In this document: in pieces, positions 36,582 through 45,163 of the stretch
Layout: each line of letters starts with the position of its first letter
Position numbering within the stretch: position 1 is the first letter of the stretch
Assembly: GCF_019443445.1 (NCBI RefSeq)
Contig: NZ_CP080378.1
Coordinates: forward strand, 4,960,001-5,024,000
Reading direction: 5' to 3'
Length of the DNA: 64,000 bases
From: Massilia sp. PAMC28688
Lineage (GTDB): Bacteria > Pseudomonadota > Gammaproteobacteria > Burkholderiales > Burkholderiaceae_D
The notes under the pieces: model-generated
Told to the model about the DNA's origin: nothing
The model's input: the letters and a program-made list of their open reading frames with translations, nothing else
Databases searched by the model: none
Translations under genes and position numbers: made by a program

Positions 36582-38090
36582 ATGAATAAATGCAGCAATC
36601 CAGAACATCCCCACTGCACGCAGTGGGTCATGCCGGGCGAGGCGGCCTGTGCCGGCGGCCACGCCCAGGCGGGTCAGGAGCCATCGAGCTTTGAGCTGAT
36701 CACGGCGCTGCGCCGGGCGCGCCCTGGCGTCGCCCCCAGCTACGCCCCCCCGGTGTACCCGGAGGCCAGCGCCACGCGAGCGGTGGCCGACAGCGCGCAC
36801 CTGCATATCAGCGGCTTCGATCCGCGCGCCGCCGGCGGACGCCAGTCGATCAAGGTCGAACTGCGCGGCCTGCCGCCCACCTGCGAGCCGCTAGTGACCA
36901 TGGAAATGCAATCGGCGCTGCTGCCCGAGGGGCGCGCGCGCCACACTTTTTCCCGCACCCTGCGTGGCGACTGGCGTCCCCTGTTCATTGAATTTTCCTC
37001 GCGCGACAAGGAACATGGCCAGTACCACATCAATGTGGAATTGACGTGCCAGAGGGATGGACGCGTCAATCACAAATGGGTATGTACGCTGGTGGTACTG
37101 GTGCCGCGTGCCGATGCTTCGCTGTCCGAGATTCACCAGACATTCCTGGCCTCGCACAAGAATGTACGCGTGATGGCCGATGACGCCTCGATTGCCCGCG
37201 TCAACGCCAGCACGTCCGGCGGGCGACTCGATATCGATGTGCATGCGCGCGACGCTTCGATTGCGCAGCTCAATCTGGACGACAAGCCGGGCAAGGTGGA
37301 CATGGGTTACTCCACCATTGCCTGGGACGAGGACCTGATCGAGATCGACGTTCCCGCCCACGCCACGCCCCATCCGCACCAGAGCGCCATGGCGTGCCTG
37401 GTCAATGCGGCGCCGGACGACGGCCAGCAGCGCCAGGTGCGCCTGTTCGCCATGGCCGAATGCGTGCTTGGCCGCTTCGAACTGTACGACCCGGAAGCGG
37501 ACGTGCTGCTGACCCACTTTGGTGACGATGGCCAGGACCGCGAGGGCCTGACCCGGCGCCTGTCGGGCCGCCACGCCGTGATCCGGCGTGGCGCCTGCGG
37601 CTTTGAAATCGAAGATGTCTCGCGTTATGGCTTGCTGCTGGACGGTGTCTGGCCCGGCAAGAACAAGGCTGTGCCCCTGCGGCAGGGCATGCGCATCGAA
37701 CTGACGGCCAGCATCAAGGACATCGTGGTGCTGGGTGTGACCGCCATGCTGCCCAACGGCGTGATCATGCACCGCCTGGACCAGGGGGCCAGCGCCGAGA
37801 GCTTCTACTTCCTCGAGCCTGGCCGCCATCCTGGCTTCCCGCTGGCGCCCGACAGTGCACTGCAGGCAGCGGCCCTGCCGGTCCTGTTCCACCAGCGTGG
37901 CGGCTTCTGGCACCTGGACCCGGTCACCGGACGCGAAACCGCGCTGACCCCGGCCACCCAGATGGACAAGCTGTGCCAGGTACCGGCGCACACGCGCTTT
38001 GCCGCCGAAGCCTATCCGGAGTGCTGGATTACGCGCTCGCAGCGCCAGCACCCGCAGGCAGCGTCACTGGTGGCCATGTACACCGCCTGA
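36582..38090 (+). CDS. FHA-domain protein with N-terminal Cys/His cluster
   Basis: 502 residues. The N-terminus holds CSNPEHPHC and CAGGH, a possible zinc-binding module. Residues about 60-170 form a beta-rich domain (GRQSIKVELRGLPPTCEPLV). An FHA domain lies near 285-385: VLGRFELYDPEADVL, RRLSGRHAVIRRGACGFEIE and DVSRYGLLLDGVWPGKNKAV, with the SGRH and (D)xSRYG motifs that bind phosphothreonine. The C-terminal 120 residues are unassigned. Adjacent to the PP2C gene, forming a phosphatase-reader pair. A terminator follows. Confidence 0.82.
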   Translation: MNKCSNPEHPHCTQWVMPGEAACAGGHAQAGQEPSSFELITALRRARPGVAPSYAPPVYPEASATRAVADSAHLHISGFDPRAAGGRQSIKVELRGLPPTCEPLVTMEMQSALLPEGRARHTFSRTLRGDWRPLFIEFSSRDKEHGQYHINVELTCQRDGRVNHKWVCTLVVLVPRADASLSEIHQTFLASHKNVRVMADDASIARVNASTSGGRLDIDVHARDASIAQLNLDDKPGKVDMGYSTIAWDEDLIEIDVPAHATPHPHQSAMACLVNAAPDDGQQRQVRLFAMAECVLGRFELYDPEADVLLTHFGDDGQDREGLTRRLSGRHAVIRRGACGFEIEDVSRYGLLLDGVWPGKNKAVPLRQGMRIELTASIKDIVVLGVTAMLPNGVIMHRLDQGASAESFYFLEPGRHPGFPLAPDSALQAAALPVLFHQRGGFWHLDPVTGRETALTPATQMDKLCQVPAHTRFAAEAYPECWITRSQRQHPQAASLVAMYTA

Positions 38091-38112
38091 CAAAGCAAGC
38101 GGCACCTAAAAA

Positions 38113-38136
38113 AAATGCCCTCTAGCGAGGGCATTT
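38113..38136. terminator. bidirectional terminator
   Basis: AAATGCCCTC / GAGGGCATTT with loop TAGC; an A-tract on the left makes it work for the convergent phosphate-binding gene as well as for the FHA gene. Confidence 0.88.
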
Positions 38137-38156
38137 CAGTTTCGTATCCAGTCGGA

Positions 38157-38570
38157 TTACTGCACCGTCAGGATCACTTTCACGCTGTCGTCAACGGCCG
38201 ACTTGTCCATGTAGCCAATCGCGCTGACATCAGCGGCAATGGCTTTCTTCACTTCCGCCGCAGTCTTGAACTCCTTTGGCGCCGTGCCCTTGCCGGTAAA
38301 AACCAGCTTGGACCAGATGGACTTGACCTGGGCCGCGTCCTTCTGCAGCACCTTGGCATAGAACTCGTTGCGAATTGCCACGCCATCTTCGTATTCCACC
38401 GGCTTGAACACGGTCGACTTCCCGAGGAAGAACTGAGCGGCCTGCTCGCTGAACATCCGCGTGGCAGGATTCTTCGGATTGACCACCACCACCAGTTCGG
38501 CCGCCATCACGGGCGCGCTGCCCATTGCGAGGCCTGCGGCCACCATCATCAGTGCAAATGTCTTTTTCAT
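38157..38570 (-). CDS. small PstS-like periplasmic phosphate-binding protein
   Basis: 137 residues with signal peptide (MKKTFALMMVAAGLAMGSAP). ELVVVVNPKNPATRMFSEQA AQFFLGKS, SIWSKLVFTGKGTAPKEF and AIGYMDKSAVDDSVKVIL match the short phosphate-ABC-transporter substrate-binding relatives, about half the length of true PstS. Such proteins usually sit with a porin, as here (10 nt after the porin gene), and are not accompanied by an ABC permease. Ligand unproven. Confidence 0.8.
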   Translation of the reverse strand: MKKTFALMMVAAGLAMGSAPVMAAELVVVVNPKNPATRMFSEQAAQFFLGKSTVFKPVEYEDGVAIRNEFYAKVLQKDAAQVKSIWSKLVFTGKGTAPKEFKTAAEVKKAIAADVSAIGYMDKSAVDDSVKVILTVQ

Positions 38571-38580
38571 GTGGCTCTCC

Positions 38581-39777
38581 TTAGAATACGAAGTCGATGC
38601 CAACGGCAAAAACATTCACCGGGCCTTTGAAGCCTGGCTTCGGATTCACGAAACCGCCATGGCCATCTTCCGGCGTGATGTGGTCAAGCTGTGCCTTGAG
38701 CGCGGCCGAATCCTTGAAGTCCCAGCGTACGCCAATGGCGTGCGTATCGTTCATCGCTGCCTGGCCGGCCAGGGCCGCACCGGCTGCCAGCGGCGCCAGG
38801 GGACCGGTCGACGGCATCGACGGGAAGGTACGCGGACCATCCTGCTTGGCGCGGGCGTAGGAGTAATACGGCGTGAACTTGCCGGCGCGGTAGCCGAACA
38901 TGGCGTAGTACGAGGTCGAATCGGCAGCCACGCGCGAATCGGTGCGGCGCACTGCATATTCACTCTGGATCAGGAAGTTATTGTGATCCATCGTGAAGCC
39001 GGCCGACGTAAACGTGCCTTTGACGTCGGTGATGTCCAGCTCCTGGGCCACGGAGGTAAAGCCAAAGCGGTTCAGGCTGGCCAGCAGGGTGTTGAACGTG
39101 ACACTGTTATTGAGCGTGTATTTGCCGAAGGCGCGGCCCACGCGGAACGTGAACGGACCGTTTTCGACCACCAGGTGCAAGGCCGTGGCAGGCTTGAACG
39201 ATACGGTGGCGTCAGCCGACACGGGCGAATCGACGTTACCCACGGCGACCTGGCCGGTCACGCTGGTGTCGCCGAAGCTTTGCTGGTACAGGAAATCAAT
39301 GCCATCGAGCGCATCAAAGCTGACCTGGCGATAGACTTCAGCTGGCGGACGAATCATGGTGTTGGCATAGCCGACATTGCGGAAGTCCGAAATCATGTAC
39401 ACCGGCGCGCCAATACGGCCCACGCGAATGCTCAGCGAATCGGTAGCCTTGAACTTGGCAAACGCCCAGGCGACTTCGGCGCCAAAGTAACCGCGCGCGT
39501 TTTCGCGGGCCAAGCCCTGTGCGGTGAATGACAGGCTGTCATTGAATTTGGCCGTGGCCTGGATACCAAAAATGGAGTCGACGCTGGAGCGCGGGGATGT
39601 GCCGGCGCCCTTGAGCTGTTGTGGACGCGCGTATTCGGCGTCGTTATTGTCGCTCACGGTGACAGCGGCGGTACCGAAACCGCTGACGGTAACTGTTGGA
39701 CCGTCCGCCGCATGCGAGGTCAGGGCAAAGCCGGCGATCATTGCAGTTACCAGGGTAGAGCGTAGTGGGTGCTTCAT
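38581..39777 (-). CDS. outer-membrane porin
   Basis: 398 residues: signal peptide (STLVTAMIAGFALTSHAADG), then alternating beta-strands (VSGFGTAAVTVSDNN, DSLSFTAQGLARENARGYFG, LSIRVGRIGAPVYMISDFRN) and a C-terminal Phe (VFAVGIDFVF) recognised by the BAM complex. It resembles betaproteobacterial porins that accompany small phosphate-binding-like proteins. Substrate is unknown. Likely first gene of a two-gene operon. Confidence 0.85.
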   Translation of the reverse strand: MKHPLRSTLVTAMIAGFALTSHAADGPTVTVSGFGTAAVTVSDNNDAEYARPQQLKGAGTSPRSSVDSIFGIQATAKFNDSLSFTAQGLARENARGYFGAEVAWAFAKFKATDSLSIRVGRIGAPVYMISDFRNVGYANTMIRPPAEVYRQVSFDALDGIDFLYQQSFGDTSVTGQVAVGNVDSPVSADATVSFKPATALHLVVENGPFTFRVGRAFGKYTLNNSVTFNTLLASLNRFGFTSVAQELDITDVKGTFTSAGFTMDHNNFLIQSEYAVRRTDSRVAADSTSYYAMFGYRAGKFTPYYSYARAKQDGPRTFPSMPSTGPLAPLAAGAALAGQAAMNDTHAIGVRWDFKDSAALKAQLDHITPEDGHGGFVNPKPGFKGPVNVFAVGIDFVF

Positions 39778-40428
39778 TGTTTCTCCTCGATGTATTCAAA
39801 CGTGCTGCAGGGAGAAGTGTGGGCCTACGGCAACTTTTTAGATAGGAAAACCCGTGATAACCAGCGATTTTGTTGTGACAAGGAAACAGAAGCGGGCGTT
39901 GCCACGTGATGGCGTGGTGGATTGTGCAAGCTTGCACATGTCGACTTGTTATGAGCTTGCTAAACTGAAAATAAAGGGAATGCATGGACAGGCGAGCTGA
40001 AGTGAAAGCGCGGGCTGCCCGGAGGCCGGGCCGCTACCTCGGCGCGTCGGTAAACGGAGAGTGATCAGTAAAACGCCAGCAATAGGCACAGGTGGACTAC
40101 GCCCGCCACGGATGGGCGCCCGCGAGAAGGCCGACGCCGGCGCAAAGTGGTCCCTCCCATTCCGAACACAAGGAGACTATGGCCGCTGAGTTTTAAGAAA
40201 GACAAACGCAGCACAACACCGAAGCCATCCAAGCTTGGAAGTCAGTGACAACAGACCGGCGTGGCAGGAACGCACGCATTAAAGAGCGCACATGACAAAC
40301 TCCGCACGTGGCAAAGTCCGACATGGTAAAAAACGCGCGGGGTCAAGAAGCCTCGTGCAACAGGGATATGCCGACAGCTCCGACGGAATTGTCGGCCGGG
40401 CCTGCCCTTGGCGGCCATGTAACGCCCG
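39778..40428. other. 650-nt region without a clear gene
   Basis: Upstream leader of the porin gene on the right-hand side, then sequence of mixed composition with no open frame that looks coding on either strand. A GCCCGG/CCGGGC hairpin at 40017-40031 has no T-tract. A short stretch near 40147-40169 recalls a piece of 5S rRNA loop but the flanks do not fold into 5S. It could hold an unrecognised small RNA or a decayed gene. Confidence 0.4.
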
Positions 40429-40533
40429 CTAATAAGGCAGCAAGACAAGAAAGATGAGCGCCGCTCCCGTCAGCAATATGGCTTGCAAACCAAAAACAAG
40501 TGCCGGAATACGCAGTTCTGGGGGGACATGCAT
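40429..40533 (-). CDS. 34-residue single-helix membrane peptide
   Basis: MHVPPELRIPALVFGLQAIL LTGAALIFLVLLPY: a short polar start and one hydrophobic helix of about 22 residues ending at the stop. GAGGAG lies six bases upstream of the ATG, which together with the strongly membrane-like composition supports a real small protein. It is oriented like the kinase operon to its right, beginning 64 nt past the stop of the kinase-SUMF1 gene, and might be a tail gene of that operon. No relative is recognised. Confidence 0.5.
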   Translation of the reverse strand: MHVPPELRIPALVFGLQAILLTGAALIFLVLLPY

Positions 40534-40596
40534 GATCACTCCTCGCATTGTGGCAGGACACATCACTTAGTCTTCTAATCGGTCACGAAGTTCCCA

Positions 40597-42828
40597 CTAC
40601 AGGAGATTGCGCGCCACCCGGAAGCCGACAATATCATTGCTGAGATTAGCCGCGAACCCATTGCGCAGGGCCGAACGCAGGTAGCGCGGGTTGTAGAGCC
40701 ACGAGCCACCGCGCAGGATGCGCCTGCCCTGGTCACCGCCCTGCTCCCATGCCGACCCGTCGCCTGGGGCAGCTACATAATTATCGTGCACGACGTCCTG
40801 CACCCACTCCCACACGTTGCCGTGCATGTCGTACAAGCCCCATGGATTGGGCGCAAATTCGCCTGCCGGCGTCGTGCCCTTGCGGTAGACGCCTTTTGGA
40901 CTGCCGTTGTAACTGTAATTGCCGTCGTAATTGGCAAGGCCGGGATTGATCTCGTCGCCAAAGCTGAAGGCCGTCCTGGTACCTGCGCGGCACGCATACT
41001 CCCACTCGGCTTCGCTGGGCAGGCGATAGCGCTGACCGGTCTGTTCACTGAGCCAGTCTACATACCGCTGCGCGTCGTGCCAGGTCACACCCACTACCGG
41101 ATGCAGGTCGGTCTGGCGAAACCCGGGCGCCGCCCAATTCACTTCCCCCTCGCCGCGCCAGCCGGTTGCCAGCACGAATTCGCGCCACTGGCCTACCGTG
41201 ACGGGAAAGCGCCCCATGGCCACCGGGCGCTCAATGCCTACCCAGTGCTGCGGTACCTCGCGCTCGAGCCAGGACTGCTGGGCCCCGGCTTCCAGCGCCT
41301 TCTTGCGTTCATGCTCGGGCGATCCCATCTGGAAGCGGCCGGTGGGAATCAGGACCAGTTCCGGCCCGCTGCCCGAGCCGTCGCGGAAGCGGTCGCGCAG
41401 CACGCCCTCGGTATCGGCCACCGGACTGCTTGACGTGGGCAGCAGCGCCTCAAGTTCCGCGACATTGCGCGCCGCCAGTTCCAGGCGCGCGCGTTCCTGT
41501 TCGCTGCGATAGGCCGCCGCGGCGCGCGCCTGCATCGCCTTTTTGTTCCGCTCCTCCTTGTCGAGCCGAGCCTTTTCCGCATCCTGCTCGCGCCGCAGCA
41601 GCAGCTGGCGGCGCAGCGCCTCCTTGCGTTCCAGCCTGGCCTGCTCGGCCACCACGCGTTCGGCTGCTTCCTGCTCGCGGCGCTGCCTCTCGCGTGCCAG
41701 TTGCGCCGCCGCCAGTGCCTCCGACTCGGCCTTGCGGCGTGCAGCCAGCTGCGCCATGCGCTGCTGCTCCTGGGCCCGCGCGGCTGCCTGCTGCGCAGCC
41801 AGTTCCGTGGCCGACGGCTCGCGGGCGCTGCGCAATGCCTCCAGCAAGGCTGCGACCGATGCCGGCCGCGCCTGCGCATCCCACGCGAAACCGCCCTGCA
41901 GCACCTGCCACTGGCGCGCTGTCAATGCCTCCGGCCGGGGCGGCTCATGGCGTTCGCTGCGCAAGCCGTCAAATGGCATGCGGCCCTCCACCATCTGATA
42001 AATCATGACGGCGACCGCATACACATCGAGCGCGCGGCCGGGCTGCCGCTGCAGCGTGCCCGCCTCCGGCGCACGGTAACCGGCGGTGCCGGAATTGGCC
42101 GGCGCCTCCAGGCCAATGCTGCTGGCACTGCTGCGCGCACGCGCGGCAATGCCAAAATCGAGCAGCTTGATATCGCCCTTGAGGGTGACGAACACATTGC
42201 CCGGTTTGATATCGCGGTGGACCAGCCCGTGCCTGCTCCAGGCATAGTCGAGTGCAGCGGCCACCGGCTCCAGCAGCGCCTGGACCCGTTCGAGCGTGAG
42301 CGGGCCTTCCCGCGCCAGCAGACTATCGAGGTCCTCGCCTTCCAGGCATTCCATGATGATGAAGTAGCTGGCCGTGGCCGGGTCCTGGGCCCACTCGTAC
42401 ACGCGCACGATGTGTTCATGCGCCAGGCGCCGCGCCTGGGTGGCCTCTTCCACCAGCAGCTTGGCATGGGTGGCGCTGATTGTCAGCTGCGGCGGCAGGA
42501 CCTTGAGTGCCACCAGTGCACTGTGGCCCAGCTCCGCGTGGGTGGCCAGGTCGGTGGCCTGCCATACCTGTCCCATGCCGCCGTGGGCGAGCAGACGTTC
42601 AAGCCGGTAGCGCCGGTTTTGCGGACCAACCTCCTGTCCCGCCATGAGGCCGATCTCGGTGCCCTGGCGAGGCGCGGCGACTTCACCGGCCGGCGTGGCA
42701 GCGGCGACGGGGGGCGCGTACTCCGCATCCAGGATGGCGTTCTTGCGGCTGTCGAATTCGTGCTGGCTAAGCAGCCCGTCCTCGAACAAGGCGCGCAGTG
42801 TACGAAGCTTGTCGCGTGCCGTTTGCAT
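40597..42828 (-). CDS. SHOCT-Ser/Thr kinase-SUMF1 fusion protein
   Basis: 743 residues. N-terminal SHOCT motif (KLRTLRALFEDGLLSQHEFD), then a full Hanks kinase: LLAHGGMGQVW glycine loop, VALKVLPP lysine, LVHRDIKPGNVFV catalytic loop, LLDFGIAARA and GYRAPE. A coiled coil rich in Arg/Glu/Ala spans about residues 335-480. The C-terminal SUMF1/formylglycine-enzyme-like domain shows LVLIPTGRFQMGSPEHE, GVTWHDAQRYVDWLSEQTG, RLPSEAEWEYACRAG, GNVWEWVQDVV and RRILRGGSWL. The GNVWEWC cysteine is Val, so the domain may bind rather than oxidise. Starts 8 nt after the SPFH gene stop; GGACAG precedes the ATG. Confidence 0.9.
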   Translation of the reverse strand: MQTARDKLRTLRALFEDGLLSQHEFDSRKNAILDAEYAPPVAAATPAGEVAAPRQGTEIGLMAGQEVGPQNRRYRLERLLAHGGMGQVWQATDLATHAELGHSALVALKVLPPQLTISATHAKLLVEEATQARRLAHEHIVRVYEWAQDPATASYFIIMECLEGEDLDSLLAREGPLTLERVQALLEPVAAALDYAWSRHGLVHRDIKPGNVFVTLKGDIKLLDFGIAARARSSASSIGLEAPANSGTAGYRAPEAGTLQRQPGRALDVYAVAVMIYQMVEGRMPFDGLRSERHEPPRPEALTARQWQVLQGGFAWDAQARPASVAALLEALRSAREPSATELAAQQAAARAQEQQRMAQLAARRKAESEALAAAQLARERQRREQEAAERVVAEQARLERKEALRRQLLLRREQDAEKARLDKEERNKKAMQARAAAAYRSEQERARLELAARNVAELEALLPTSSSPVADTEGVLRDRFRDGSGSGPELVLIPTGRFQMGSPEHERKKALEAGAQQSWLEREVPQHWVGIERPVAMGRFPVTVGQWREFVLATGWRGEGEVNWAAPGFRQTDLHPVVGVTWHDAQRYVDWLSEQTGQRYRLPSEAEWEYACRAGTRTAFSFGDEINPGLANYDGNYSYNGSPKGVYRKGTTPAGEFAPNPWGLYDMHGNVWEWVQDVVHDNYVAAPGDGSAWEQGGDQGRRILRGGSWLYNPRYLRSALRNGFAANLSNDIVGFRVARNLL

Positions 42829-42836
42829 CTGTCCGT

Positions 42837-45062
42837 TCAGAGCGCAATCGCCGCGCCGCACTGGGCGCAGAACCGGTCGTTGGGTCCGGCCACATGGCCG
42901 TTGGGGCAGCTGCGCGCAGGCGGCCGGGTGCCTGCCTGCGCGCCCTGGGCCACGCCAATGCCCAGCTCCGACTGGCTTTTGAGCGCCGCCTTGTTGACAT
43001 CGTTCTGCGTGCCTAGCAGTTCCAGCTGGTGGCGGCGGTCCTTGTCCATTTCGGCGTCGCGCCTGGCCTGCTCGTGCTCCACCTGCGCGCGCGCTTCCTG
43101 GAATGCGTGGGCAGGGGTGACACTGTTGGTGGCGGCCACCACGCCCGACAGCGCGGCCAATTGCTCGGCACTCATGCCGGCGTGGACCTGGGTTTTCATG
43201 TAGTCCGCCAGCACCGCCGCATTCGGGCCCGAGGCCAGCGCCACCTTGGCCGTGTCGCTCATGGCGCCAATCGACTCGGCACGCGCAATCTCCACCCGCG
43301 CCACCTCAAGCTCGTGCGCCATGCGCGCGAAATGCTCGTCGCGCGCATGATCGAGACGGCGCAGCTCCTGCTGCCACGCGGCCTCCTGCTCCTGCTGGCG
43401 CAGCTTGTGGCGGCGCTCCTCGGCATCAAGTTCGATCTGGCGCGACTGGCGCGTGTGAATGCCGTCGGCTTCGATCGTGCGCAGCAGCTTTTCGTGCTGA
43501 GCGATTGACTCCGCCTGGGCGCCGCTGCGCCGCATGTCATCAATTTTCTGGGTGACTTCCTCGACGGCAGCCCGGCCGCTGGCGTCCTTGAGCGCATCTT
43601 CGCGCATCAATTCACGCTGGCGGTCCAGCGCCAGCTGCTCTTCCCATTCGGCGATCCGCTCAAGCTCGCGCTTGCGGGCCAGGTTGGCCAGGGCCAGACC
43701 CTGCCAGCGTGCAGTATGCTCCTCGCGCTCGATGTCGTCCTCGCGCGCCTGGGCCGCCTTCTGCTTCTCGTGCAGGCGTGCCAGCTCCGCGCGCTTGCGC
43801 GCCTCGTCTTCGACGCTGAGCGCCTGCGTGATCTTGTTGGCGATCTGCTGCTGCAGCAGCTGGTGCGAAAAGCGCTGCTGCGCCAGCGCTCGCGCTTCGT
43901 TGGCATTGCGCTGCGCCAGTTCAAGCTCGGTACGCATGTGGATCTGGGCCAGGTGACGCAAATGCGCCCACTGCGCCGATTCATCCTGGCGCGCCGCCCC
44001 CTTCTTGGCCAGTTCGTGTTCCAGCTCCGCCACCACTTCGCCGGCACCGCGGTCGATCGCCTGCTGGCGGTTTTTGGAGTCGGCAATGCGGCCATACAAC
44101 TCGATTTCGCGCGCCCGGATGGCGTGCATGCGTTCCTGCTGCTGCAGCGTCATTTCCGCGCGCTCGACACCTTGCTCATTGTGCATCTCCGCACGGCGAT
44201 GGCGCACGCGCGCTTCCTGCTCCTCGCGCCAGATGTCCTGCCATTCTTCTTCGTTGTACAGCTGGTCGAGTTGCTTGGCATGTTCGAGCTGCACGTGACG
44301 CTCGTCCGCCACCAGATACAGGCTGCCGACGCGGGCGCGGTTGGCGTCAAATTTATCGTGCTGCAGCACCAGCGTCTCGACCTGTACCACCGCCAAGCCG
44401 TATTGCGCCAGCCGCATCTTGAGCGAACCTTGCAGGCGCTCGTCGAGCTGGGGCCGCAGGTCGCGGTTGCGCGCCATGTCGCGGATCGGCTGGGACGCGA
44501 TAAACTCGGCGGCCAGCTGGCGCACCGAAGGCGAGAGCAGTTCGCGCAGGTGCTCGCTGGTGACAGTGCCGGGCATGGTCATGAAGTGGCGCGCAAAGGC
44601 ACTGACCTGGTCCACCTTGACGCTGACGGTAAAGCGCGCCGACACTTTGAGATGCTCGGCCGTCTCCAGATCATCGAATGCGAAAGGCACCGCAATGGCG
44701 GAACTGCGGGTGATCAGGATTTCGGCGTGCTGGTCGCGCAGCAGATGATTCAGGCGCGTGAAGAAGCCTTCAATTTCGTATTCCCCCTGCGGCACTTCGG
44801 TTGCCTTGTCCCCTTGCAGGATGTAGGCCCTGGTGGTGGCGGGCACGCGCAACGTCTTGACGAACAGACCTGACAGTTCGCGCACGCCGAAGAAGACCGC
44901 CAGCTCATTGTCGGCAGGGATCCAGCGATTGTCACGGAAAATAGGTTCGCTGCGGGCCGCGCCAAGGGTCAGGCCGCACTGGGCGCAATAGCCCGAATCG
45001 CCGGCATTTTTATGCTCACAGCGCGGGCACTTGACGCCGCCAAATCCAAACATCTGGAACAT
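42837..45062 (-). CDS. zinc-ribbon SPFH-like coiled-coil protein
   Basis: 741 residues. An N-terminal zinc ribbon (CPRCEHKNAGDSGYCAQCG) leads to an SPFH/band-7-like domain at about 40-265 (RVPATTRAYILQGDKATEVP, KVSARFTVSVKVDQVSAFAR, LAQYGLAVVQVETLVLQHDK). A very long helical region (about 270-640) follows, and the protein ends in a second Cys cluster (SCPNGHVAGPNDRFCAQCG). It lacks a membrane helix, unlike HflK/prohibitin. SPFH proteins build ring or cage scaffolds around proteases. It is followed at once by the kinase-SUMF1 gene and preceded by the Lon-like gene after 101 nt, so all are probably one operon. GGAGTTCAGT precedes the ATG. Confidence 0.75.
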   Translation of the reverse strand: MFQMFGFGGVKCPRCEHKNAGDSGYCAQCGLTLGAARSEPIFRDNRWIPADNELAVFFGVRELSGLFVKTLRVPATTRAYILQGDKATEVPQGEYEIEGFFTRLNHLLRDQHAEILITRSSAIAVPFAFDDLETAEHLKVSARFTVSVKVDQVSAFARHFMTMPGTVTSEHLRELLSPSVRQLAAEFIASQPIRDMARNRDLRPQLDERLQGSLKMRLAQYGLAVVQVETLVLQHDKFDANRARVGSLYLVADERHVQLEHAKQLDQLYNEEEWQDIWREEQEARVRHRRAEMHNEQGVERAEMTLQQQERMHAIRAREIELYGRIADSKNRQQAIDRGAGEVVAELEHELAKKGAARQDESAQWAHLRHLAQIHMRTELELAQRNANEARALAQQRFSHQLLQQQIANKITQALSVEDEARKRAELARLHEKQKAAQAREDDIEREEHTARWQGLALANLARKRELERIAEWEEQLALDRQRELMREDALKDASGRAAVEEVTQKIDDMRRSGAQAESIAQHEKLLRTIEADGIHTRQSRQIELDAEERRHKLRQQEQEAAWQQELRRLDHARDEHFARMAHELEVARVEIARAESIGAMSDTAKVALASGPNAAVLADYMKTQVHAGMSAEQLAALSGVVAATNSVTPAHAFQEARAQVEHEQARRDAEMDKDRRHQLELLGTQNDVNKAALKSQSELGIGVAQGAQAGTRPPARSCPNGHVAGPNDRFCAQCGAAIAL

Positions 45063-45163
45063 ACTGAACTCCTGTTAATCAATCAGCACTGCCATATGCC
45101 GCCACTCTGCTTTGATTCTAGCAGGGACGGCCCCTCTTCCGATGCACACGCCGGCGCGCGGGC

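Noticed and set aside
40017..40031. GCCCGG/CCGGGC hairpin as terminator
   Set aside because: No T-tract and not near a gene end.
40147..40169. 5S rRNA-like stretch (CCCTCCCATTCCGAACAC)
   Set aside because: Only about 20 bases resemble the 5S loop; the flanking helices of 5S rRNA cannot be formed and no rRNA operon is nearby.
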